From positions 1 to 6,363 of the forward strand of contig WFMT01000305.1 of assembly GCA_015488975.1 (NCBI GenBank): a stretch of DNA of 6,363 bases, given 5' to 3'. A program made the position numbers and the translations under genes. The stretch comes from Campylobacteraceae bacterium (GTDB lineage Bacteria; Campylobacterota; Campylobacteria; Campylobacterales; JALSKU01). The first letter of the stretch is position 1. Every line of letters starts with the position of its first letter. The notes beneath the pieces are model-generated. The model ran no database searches. It saw nothing but the letters and a program-made list of their open reading frames with translations, and was not told the DNA's origin. Shown one piece after another: positions 1 through 5,169 of the stretch.

Positions 1-122
1 TAATCTTTATATAAAATAAACTAGGCACTACAGTTTTTAGAAAAGTTTTTATCCTTATTTTATGGGGGTTGGGTTGAGTTTAAGGTTGGGCTTGGCGGAA
101 GTCGGGAAAATATCTCTTCTTT

Positions 123-166
123 AGGTGTCCGATCTGAAACAGCAGAGGTGTCCGAATGTTCCAGCA
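123..166. repeat. Two tandem ~22-nt repeats, insertion-sequence-end-like
   Basis: The 10-mer AGGTGTCCGA occurs at 123-132 and again at 146-155, a period of 23. Each copy is followed by a related sequence ending in CAGCA (140-144 and 162-166), the second copy being one base shorter. Tandem transposase-binding repeats of this size are typical of the ends of some insertion sequences, for example IS21-like elements. The family is not assigned here, and no transposase gene is in the window. The element could lie to the left, off the window, or be a solo end. Confidence 0.45.
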
Positions 167-286
167 TATGCACAATCATTTGTAAATAAACCTTTGTTTA
201 CTCCCAATATACCATAGTTGAAAGAGTTTTTCAAGCACCCATTTTTTTAATTAAGTCCCTTTTTAAGTTTTTTCATCAATTTTATA

Positions 287-332
287 AAATGAGAAAAATT
301 ATCCCAGTATCATCCTAGGATGATTCTCATTT
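287..332. repeat. Nested inverted repeat with perfect 16-nt palindrome
   Basis: Outer arms AAATGAGAA (287-295) and TTCTCATTT (324-332) are perfectly complementary over 9 bases. Between them lies the perfect palindrome ATCATCCTAGGATGAT at 309-324. The right outer arm shares one base with the palindrome. There is no following T-run, so it does not look like an intrinsic terminator. It may be a protein-binding site, an attachment or recombination site, or a relic. Confidence 0.5.
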
Positions 333-620
333 GAACAAAAGTCTTAGATAAGAACCCCAAGATATAGGCATTGTGATATCTTATTCAATAAAAATGGATG
401 AAAAATAACAAAAAAATAAAGAATATCCAAATTATTTTTTTGGAAATAGTCTAAAAACCTCTAAGTTATGAGAATCCTTATCCGAGACTCACATTATTTT
501 AAATAACATTGCGCTACAGCCCATCTGTAAACAAACTTATATAATTGAAATTGATAGAAATATGAGAATTATAGGATTTGAATAGTAAAAATTAGTAGTT
601 GAGGTTAAATAGACAAAAAA

Positions 621-641
621 GTGGGACCCAGAGTGGGACCC
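621..641. repeat. Tandem GTGGGACCC repeat
   Basis: GTGGGACCC occurs at 621-629 and 633-641, a 12-nt period with a 3-nt spacer. The GC-rich unit stands out in AT-rich DNA and lies about 70 bases from the 3' end of the tRNA. Short frames through it give Val-Gly-Pro or Trp-Asp-Pro repeats, but stops close by on both sides prevent a gene call. Confidence 0.5.
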
Positions 642-709
642 GAGTAAACCTTAAAGCATATGGTATTTTTTAAAATGAATTTAAAGACTGAAATTTAGGG
701 GTTTATAAG

Positions 710-786
710 TGGTAGCAGAGGGGGAACTCGAATCCCCGACCTCCGGCTTATGAGACCAGCGCTCTAACCAGCTGAGCTACCCTGCC
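710..786 (-). tRNA. tRNA-Met (anticodon CAT, probably elongator)
   Basis: The minus strand folds into a full cloverleaf of 77 nt including an encoded CCA (710-712). The acceptor stem pairs GGCAGGG (786-780) with CTCTGCT (720-714), using G·U at pairs 1-72 and 6-67. The D arm is GCTC/GAGC, the anticodon stem is CTGGT/GCCGG, the loop is CTCATAA with CAT at 752-750, and the T stem is GGGGA/TCCCC with loop TTCGAGT. The discriminator is A. A CAT anticodon could mean initiator Met, elongator Met or lysidine-modified Ile2. The initiator hallmark of three G-C pairs at the base of the anticodon stem is absent, and G2-C71/C3-G70 with A4-U69 fits MetRS recognition better than the C4/C5 pattern of E. coli Ile2. 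Ile2 is not excluded. It lies 45 bases downstream of the AsmA-like gene on the same strand. Confidence 0.95.
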
Positions 787-802
787 ACAAAAAAGAGATA
801 GA

Positions 803-808
803 ATTATA
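803..808 (-). promoter_or_regulatory. -10 box for the tRNA gene
   Basis: The minus strand reads TATAAT at 808-803, a perfect -10 consensus, 16 bases before the mature tRNA 5' end. Transcription would start near 796 with a leader of about 10 nt. No TTGACA-like -35 box is seen at 17-18 bases. This is common in Campylobacterota, where AT-rich upstream DNA replaces it. There is no terminator between the AsmA-like gene and the tRNA, so read-through is also possible. Confidence 0.5.
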
Positions 809-831
809 TTTAATATTTACTTAATATATGC

Positions 832-2841
832 TTACCCTCCAAAGAGATTAATTATCTGTTTTAGCGGTGCTTGGTACTTCTTAGGTACTTTTTTATCTAT
901 AAATTTTTCTATTTTATTTTTTATATATGAAGAGGAATTGACTTTTATTTTTGGATGATCTATATTTCCTTCTATATCACCCTCAACATCTTTGTCTCCT
1001 ATCTTAACTATATATTTTGCATTGATGATATTATTTTTTGAATTCAGCTTCGCATTATATATTTTGATTAGGCTTTTAGATGAGTTCATATCAAATGCAA
1101 AGTTTATTATATTGTCTTTGATGTTGCCGTTTAAGATACTTTTGCCATAAAGCTCTTTTGTCATATCAAATCCAGAAAGATTAAAAACAATACTGCTAAA
1201 TTCATTTGGCATCATTCTTCCATTGTGTAAAATGATACTGAAAACTCCCTTTTTCCATTTTGGATTATAATATGCCTGCATCGTTCCGTTTGAGTCAAAA
1301 AGTGGAGGATACCCAAATATTTGGCTTAATTTAAGAGTGTTTATATCTTTAGAATTTATACTAATATCACCATTTTTATAGTCATAAGTTGTGTTTGTGT
1401 CAAATATATTTGTTTTTCCTGAAGCTAAAAGCATGCTGTTGTAAGATTTGAAGCTACCATTAAAATTGGCTTTTCCGAGTATTTCTCTCTTTGTTAAAAA
1501 GGATAATTTCGATAAGTCGTTTATGTCAACTTTGTATTTTCCTGTTAATTTATCTAAAGAAGTATCAAAAATCCCATGTGTTATTTTAAGCGTAGCTATG
1601 GTACTATTTAAATCTGAGGCGAAAAGAATACGATTGTTGTTGTTTGTTATACTAATGTTATCCTCATAAGAAAAATTCTCCGGAACAGAAATATTGAAAT
1701 CCTTATAAATTAACTCATTGTTTAGCTTTCCATTTTGTAAACTTATCTTGGTGCTTCCACTTAATGCATTGCTTCCTACATTATCAAATATTCCATTTAT
1801 ATCTATATTGCTATATGAATATTTTGGTATATAAAACATATAAAGGATTTTATCCATCCTCAATGAATTTGCAATAATTTTCACAGTTTTGTCATAGCCG
1901 ATTATTTTTGCATTTCCTCCAAGAGAAAAGGTTGATATGAGATAGCTAAGCTTTTTATCATGCATTTTAACTTCGCCGGTTGCTTTAAAGCTTCCTCTTA
2001 ATTTCGTTTTTATAACACTATTTAAAAGTTTAAGGTTTGGAATATCTACGATATAATCACTGTCAAAACTCTTATCTTTTAGGTTGTATATAGTTTTTTT
2101 TGTATCTATTTTTGCAATATTGCTTGAGAAATTGATTTTTGAGGTTATCATTTTGTTTTTTAGCAACGAATTGCTTCTTGCTTTAAAAATAAGACCTATG
2201 GGCAAAGTGATATTGAAATCTCTTTTTATCAGGGCGGTATCTACACTGCCATAAGGTATATCTATGTTAGCGTTGCCATCTAAATCATTTATATCCAAGT
2301 TATTGAAGTTTATATTTATGTTTGCTATACCTGAGACATAAGGTGGTTTGTTCAAAAAAGCAAGTATTTCATTGATTCTGGCTTTTTTCATATTTAAATG
2401 AAGATTCTTGGCTTTAAGATGTGAAATCTCTGAATTAAAGTCTACATTTGATCCTGATAATTTTCCATTACCTTTTATATAAAAATTATTTATATAGCCT
2501 TTTATATTACCTTTTAGATTTACATCGCTTGCAATATGTTTTTTAATTGTTGTTAAATTTTTTGCCTGAACAAAAAAGTCTAAGTTAAATTTTTCTTTAA
2601 GTATATCGATACTTCCATTCAAAATAATTTTATTATTACCATTTACATAAGCTTCCATATCAAGAAAATTTGGTCTTAGCGAGAAAGAATCAAGCTTTAT
2701 GTTCATATCAAGTCTATTGCTTAAATATGAACTTATGTATGGTCGTAAAAAGTTATTTCCACTATTTGTAAACAATAAAAGAAAAATAGCGCTTACCAAT
2801 AGTATTATACCGACAATAATGCTACTTAAAACTTTAAACAT
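832..2841 (-). CDS. Membrane-anchored periplasmic AsmA/TamB-like repeat protein
   Basis: A 669-residue protein with one N-terminal hydrophobic helix (about residues 4-24) and no other membrane segment, so it is probably anchored in the inner membrane with the bulk in the periplasm. The rest is Asn/Ile/Lys-rich and beta-strand-like. Three modules of about 173 residues can be aligned. A conserved Pro falls at residues 166, 339 and 512 within an IL..F..PPY-like motif. LIxxDFNI recurs at 204-211 and 377-384. A YxVxI strand recurs at 263-267, 436-440 and 610-614. This repeated beta build and the anchor suggest the AsmA/YhdP/TamB (repeating beta-groove) proteins, which are linked to phospholipid transport to the outer membrane. 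That assignment is inference from architecture. The start at 2841 is supported by GGAG at 2850-2847, six bases upstream. It diverges from groES and precedes the tRNA-Met. Confidence 0.8.
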   Translation of the reverse strand: MFKVLSSIIVGIILLVSAIFLLLFTNSGNNFLRPYISSYLSNRLDMNIKLDSFSLRPNFLDMEAYVNGNNKIILNGSIDILKEKFNLDFFVQAKNLTTIKKHIASDVNLKGNIKGYINNFYIKGNGKLSGSNVDFNSEISHLKAKNLHLNMKKARINEILAFLNKPPYVSGIANININFNNLDINDLDGNANIDIPYGSVDTALIKRDFNITLPIGLIFKARSNSLLKNKMITSKINFSSNIAKIDTKKTIYNLKDKSFDSDYIVDIPNLKLLNSVIKTKLRGSFKATGEVKMHDKKLSYLISTFSLGGNAKIIGYDKTVKIIANSLRMDKILYMFYIPKYSYSNIDINGIFDNVGSNALSGSTKISLQNGKLNNELIYKDFNISVPENFSYEDNISITNNNNRILFASDLNSTIATLKITHGIFDTSLDKLTGKYKVDINDLSKLSFLTKREILGKANFNGSFKSYNSMLLASGKTNIFDTNTTYDYKNGDISINSKDINTLKLSQIFGYPPLFDSNGTMQAYYNPKWKKGVFSIILHNGRMMPNEFSSIVFNLSGFDMTKELYGKSILNGNIKDNIINFAFDMNSSKSLIKIYNAKLNSKNNIINAKYIVKIGDKDVEGDIEGNIDHPKIKVNSSSYIKNKIEKFIDKKVPKKYQAPLKQIINLFGG

Positions 2842-2871
2842 CTTATCTCCTTAATAGAAAATTTTATTTAT

Positions 2872-2892
2872 ATTGAGCTATAAAGACTCAAT
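2872..2892. promoter_or_regulatory. HAIR-like inverted repeat (candidate HspR operator)
   Basis: The halves ATTGAGC (2872-2878) and ACTCAAT (2886-2892) are separated by 7 bases. The HspR operator HAIR is CTTGAGT-N7-ACTCAAG, so 11 of 14 positions match with exact spacing. The symmetric arms extend to 8 bases each (2870-2877 and 2887-2894). The site ends 26 bases upstream of the groES -35 box, a placement like that of upstream HspR binding at H. pylori groESL. It begins 30 bases beyond the start codon of the divergent AsmA-like gene. No HspR gene is in the window. Confidence 0.5.
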
Positions 2893-2900
2893 ATGTATGA

Positions 2901-2909
2901 ATTTTATCA
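2901..2909 (-). promoter_or_regulatory. Possible extended -10 promoter for the AsmA-like gene
   Basis: The minus strand reads TGATAAAAT at 2909-2901, that is a TGn extension plus a TAAAAT -10 box. No clear -35 box lies 17 bases upstream. The predicted start near 2894 would give a leader of about 50 nt that contains the HAIR-like repeat. In DNA this AT-rich such matches arise by chance, so this is tentative. Confidence 0.3.
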
Positions 2910-2918
2910 ATAAATTAC

Positions 2919-2947
2919 TTGACATTTTACCAATATTTTAGTAAAAT
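2919..2947 (+). promoter_or_regulatory. groESL sigma-70 promoter
   Basis: A perfect -35 TTGACA (2919-2924) is followed by a 17-base spacer and the -10 box TAAAAT (2942-2947, 5 of 6 to consensus). Transcription should start near 2954, at the left arm of CIRCE, so a bound repressor would block the start region. The leader to groES is about 47 nt. Confidence 0.85.
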
Positions 2948-2948
2948 T

Positions 2949-2975
2949 TCAGCACTCAAACGAAAAGAGTGCTAA
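2949..2975. promoter_or_regulatory. CIRCE operator (HrcA binding site)
   Basis: The arms TCAGCACTC (2949-2957) and GAGTGCTAA (2967-2975) flank a 9-base spacer. The CIRCE consensus is TTAGCACTC-N9-GAGTGCTAA, so 17 of 18 arm positions match with exact spacing. It starts just after the groESL -10 box and covers the predicted transcription start. HrcA repression with heat release is the expected control. hrcA itself is not in the window. Confidence 0.95.
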
Positions 2976-3000
2976 AAATTATAAATATTAGGAGGCTAAC

Positions 3001-3270
3001 ATGAATTTTCAACCTTTAGGTCAAAGGGTATTAGTTGAAAGGCTAGAAGAGCCTACTACAACTTCTACTGGTATTATTATACCTGATAATGCAAAAGAAA
3101 AACCTTTAAATGCTGTAGTAAAAGCTATAAGTAAAGAAGTTAAAGAAGAGGGTGAAATTGCAGTTGAAGATAGAGTTGTATTCGCAAAATACTCAGGTAC
3201 TGAGATAACTCTTGAAGATAAAGAGTATTTAGTGCTAAGTACCGATGATATTCTCGGTGTATTAAAATAA
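3001..3270 (+). CDS. groES: Co-chaperonin GroES (Hsp10)
   Basis: GroES forms a seven-membered lid on the GroEL ring, closing the cytoplasmic folding chamber and triggering the ATP-driven folding cycle. The 89 residues cover the whole family fold. The N terminus FQPLGQRVLVE (3-13) is typical. The mobile loop (about 16-33) carries the hydrophobic GIIIP contact for GroEL at 24-28, followed by DNAKEKP. The C-terminal strand YLVLSTDDILGVLK (76-89) closes the barrel. It is several residues shorter than E. coli GroES (97) around the central loop, which agrees with Campylobacterota GroES. The start is fixed by AGGAGG at 2990-2995, five bases before the ATG. It is the first gene of a two-gene operon, 12 bases before groEL, under the CIRCE-controlled promoter. 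Confidence 0.98.
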   Translation: MNFQPLGQRVLVERLEEPTTTSTGIIIPDNAKEKPLNAVVKAISKEVKEEGEIAVEDRVVFAKYSGTEITLEDKEYLVLSTDDILGVLK

Positions 3271-3282
3271 TGGAGGTTTGAA

Positions 3283-4920
3283 ATGGCAAAAGAGATAAAA
3301 TATAGTGATGATGCAAGAAATGAATTATATGCAGGTGTTAGAAAGTTAAATGATGCTGTAAAAGTTACAATGGGACCAAGAGGTAGAAATGTACTTATCC
3401 AAAAAAGCTTTGGAGCTCCAAGTATTACAAAAGATGGAGTAACTGTTGCTAAAGAGATTGAACTTGATAACACCATAGAAAATATGGGTGCTCAACTTGT
3501 AAAAGAAGTGGCAAGCAAAACAGCAGATGAAGCAGGTGACGGAACAACAACTGCAACAGTTCTAGCCCATGCAATTTTTCGAGAAGGTCTTAAAAATATA
3601 ACTGCAGGAGCAAATCCTGTAGAAGTTAAAAGAGGAATGGATAAAGAAGCTTCTGCGATTATAGATGAACTTAAAAAAATAGCTAAAGAAGTAAAAAATC
3701 AAAAAGAGATTGCTCAAGTTGCTACAATTTCAGCAAATTCGGATGAAAAGATAGGAAATCTGATAGCTGAAGCTATGGAAAAAGTTGGAAAAGATGGTGT
3801 TATAACTGTCGAAGAGGCAAAAGGTATCCAAGATGAGCTTGAAGTGGTTGAGGGAATGCAGTTTGACAGAGGGTATTTGAGCCCTTATTTTGTAACAAAT
3901 TCTGAAAAAATGACTTGTGAGATTGAAAATCCTTATATACTTTTATTTGATAAAAAAATTACAAGTTTGAAAGATTTGTTACCTGTGTTGGAACAAATTC
4001 AAAAAACAGGCAAACCTCTTCTTATAATAGCTGAAGATATCGAAGGTGAGGCTTTGGCAACACTAGTTGTAAACAAGTTAAGAGGTGTTTTAAATATCTC
4101 TGCTGTTAAAGCTCCTGGTTTTGGTGATAGAAGAAAGGCAATGCTTGAGGACATAGCTATACTTACCGGAGGTGAAGTTATAAGTGAAGAAGTAGGCAGA
4201 ACTCTTGAAAGTGCTACTTTGGATGATCTTGGAAGTGCCAATAGTGTTCTTATAGACAAAGATAACACAACCATAGTAAATGGTGCCGGAGATAAAGATA
4301 AAATCGCAGATAGGATAAAAGTCATAAAAGCACAAATAGAAGACACAACAAGTGATTATGATAAAGAAAAATTACAAGAGAGACTTGCAAAATTAAGTGG
4401 TGGAGTTGCCGTTATAAAAGTCGGAGCTGCTACTGAAACAGAAATGAAAGAGAAAAAATACAGAGTTGATGATGCTTTGAGTGCTACAAAAGCTGCAGTA
4501 GAAGAGGGCGTAGTTATTGGCGGCGGTGCTGCAATAATATTGGCAGGTAGTAAAGTTAGCCTTGACTTACAAGGTGACGAAGCTATAGGCGCTGCGATCG
4601 TTCAAAGAGCATTAAAAGCTCCATTGAAACAAATAGCTCAAAATGCTGGTTTTGATGCAGGAGTTGTTGCCAATGAAGTAGAAAAATCAAAAGATGTAAA
4701 CTATGGATTTGATGCAGCAACAGGAAAATATGTTGATATGTTTAAAACAGGTATCATCGATCCTGTGAAAGTTGAAAGAGTTGCACTTCAAAATGCTATC
4801 TCAGTAGCGAGCTTGCTTCTTACTACGGAAGCAACAGTAAGTGATATAAAAGAAGACAAAGCAGCAGCTCCAGCTATGCCAGATATGGGTGGCATGGGTG
4901 GAATGCCAGGAATGATGTAA
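3283..4920 (+). CDS. groEL: Chaperonin GroEL (Hsp60)
   Basis: GroEL is the ATP-dependent double-ring chaperonin of the cytoplasm that encloses non-native proteins under the GroES lid. The 545 residues are full length with all domains. ATP-site residues are visible: GPRGRNV (31-37), TKDGVTVAKEI from 49 (Asp51), and GDGTTTAT (85-92, Asp86). Asp397 in VDDALSATKAA is the equivalent of E. coli Asp398, needed for hydrolysis. The Cpn60 signature AAVEEGVVIGGG is at 404-415. The apical domain spans about 190-375. The C terminus ends in the usual flexible Gly-Gly-Met tail (536-545). The ribosome site GGAGG lies at 3272-3276 in the 12-base gap after groES. No key residue is missing. It is followed by a hairpin terminator. 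Confidence 0.99.
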   Translation: MAKEIKYSDDARNELYAGVRKLNDAVKVTMGPRGRNVLIQKSFGAPSITKDGVTVAKEIELDNTIENMGAQLVKEVASKTADEAGDGTTTATVLAHAIFREGLKNITAGANPVEVKRGMDKEASAIIDELKKIAKEVKNQKEIAQVATISANSDEKIGNLIAEAMEKVGKDGVITVEEAKGIQDELEVVEGMQFDRGYLSPYFVTNSEKMTCEIENPYILLFDKKITSLKDLLPVLEQIQKTGKPLLIIAEDIEGEALATLVVNKLRGVLNISAVKAPGFGDRRKAMLEDIAILTGGEVISEEVGRTLESATLDDLGSANSVLIDKDNTTIVNGAGDKDKIADRIKVIKAQIEDTTSDYDKEKLQERLAKLSGGVAVIKVGAATETEMKEKKYRVDDALSATKAAVEEGVVIGGGAAIILAGSKVSLDLQGDEAIGAAIVQRALKAPLKQIAQNAGFDAGVVANEVEKSKDVNYGFDAATGKYVDMFKTGIIDPVKVERVALQNAISVASLLLTTEATVSDIKEDKAAAPAMPDMGGMGGMPGMM

Positions 4921-4933
4921 TTTTACCAATCTT

Positions 4934-4963
4934 TTGTAAACCCCTAAAATAAGGGGTTTACAA
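4934..4963 (+). terminator. Hairpin terminator of groESL
   Basis: A perfect 12-bp stem (4934-4945 with 4952-4963, core GTAAACCCCT) encloses a 6-base loop AAAATA. It starts 14 bases after the groEL stop. The following strand is only loosely T-rich (CTGATCTTTCTTTT), so termination may be partly imperfect. It lies between the convergent groEL and hsdS transcripts and may shield groEL from read-through in both directions. Confidence 0.75.
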
Positions 4964-5018
4964 CTGATCTTTCTTTTATCTCTTCGATTATATATGGTGG
5001 ATTTTTTATGTGTGCCAT
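4944..5018 (-). other. Possible 24-residue open frame, function unknown
   Basis: From an ATG at 5018 the minus strand reads MAHIKNPPYIIEEIKERS and ends in VVNPLF, with a TAG stop inside the groESL terminator stem. The composition looks protein-like rather than random (IKNPPYIIEEIKE). The frame stays open upstream without an ATG to a TGA near 5123. No ribosome site is evident. It may be the relic of a gene end downstream of hsdS, or chance. I do not recognise it. Confidence 0.2.
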
Positions 5019-5028
5019 AACATAGCAA

Positions 5029-5169
5029 TTAAGATAAATTGATACTAAGTCTTTGATATAAATTTTCACCTTCCATTTTTTGAGGGTTAATTGAAATGAT
5101 TTTGAAATTTTGATTGGCGAAACAATTCAACTCGTTAATTTCTTTATAATTCTCCCCTAAATGCTCGGT
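5029..5169 (-). other. Open frame overlapping the hsdS end, possible gene relic
   Basis: A second minus-strand frame is open from 5169 to a TAA at 5029-5031 (46 codons), overlapping the last codons of hsdS in another frame. It reads plausibly (NYKEINELNCF, then FKIISINPQKMEGENLYQRL). The only ATG lies late, at 5076, giving 15 residues. A TTG start in GAGTTGAAT is possible but unsupported. It could be the remnant of a gene once following hsdS. No family is recognised. Confidence 0.2.

Larger units (their letters stand above)
1..709. other. Gene-poor, AT-rich region with mobile-element-like scars
   Basis: No reading frame of credible length or codon quality is visible on either strand, and stops are dense in all six frames. 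What can be seen: a G-rich tract at 64-106, two tandem repeats at 123-166, a nested inverted repeat at 287-332, an imperfect direct repeat (177-193 and 522-538), and a 12-nt-period tandem repeat at 621-641. The stretch ends one base from the encoded CCA of a tRNA gene, the usual place for tyrosine-integrase islands to insert. The GC-richer left 165 bases differ from the AT-rich remainder. I read it as a decayed junction of mobile DNA. That is inference, since no transposase or integrase remnant could be identified. Confidence 0.5.

Noticed and set aside
62..124. 20-codon frame from an ATG in the G-rich tract
   Set aside because: There is no ribosome site, and it ends where the tandem repeat begins. 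The composition follows the G-rich DNA.
123..166. CRISPR repeats
   Set aside because: There are only two copies, directly adjacent with no spacer, and no cas gene nearby.
290..304. Fur-box-like TGAGAAA-A-ATTATCC
   Set aside because: It matches 11 of 14 half-site positions of a 7-1-7 Fur motif, but such AT-rich matches are common here and no gene lies downstream.
606..644. Possible integrase C-terminal tail (frame reading KKVGPRVGPE)
   Set aside because: Only about a dozen codons are open between stops and there is no integrase sequence upstream. The repeat may be non-coding.
710..786. Initiator tRNA-fMet
   Set aside because: It lacks the C1 mismatch and the three consecutive G-C pairs of the anticodon stem found in bacterial initiators.
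1448..1669. 73-codon plus-strand frame
   Set aside because: It lies wholly inside the AsmA-like gene on the opposite strand and has no ribosome site or family resemblance.
3021..3476. 151-codon minus-strand frame
   Set aside because: It is an antisense shadow of groES/groEL. Its Ser/Leu/Thr-rich composition mirrors the sense codons.
3999..4346. Minus-strand frames within groEL, including 4090-4335
   Set aside because: They are antisense to a fully conserved chaperonin gene with no independent signals.
4801..5028. 75-codon minus-strand frame across the groEL end
   Set aside because: It runs antisense through the Gly-Met tail and the terminator, giving His/Cys/Trp-rich nonsense. A different frame in 4944-5018 looks more protein-like.
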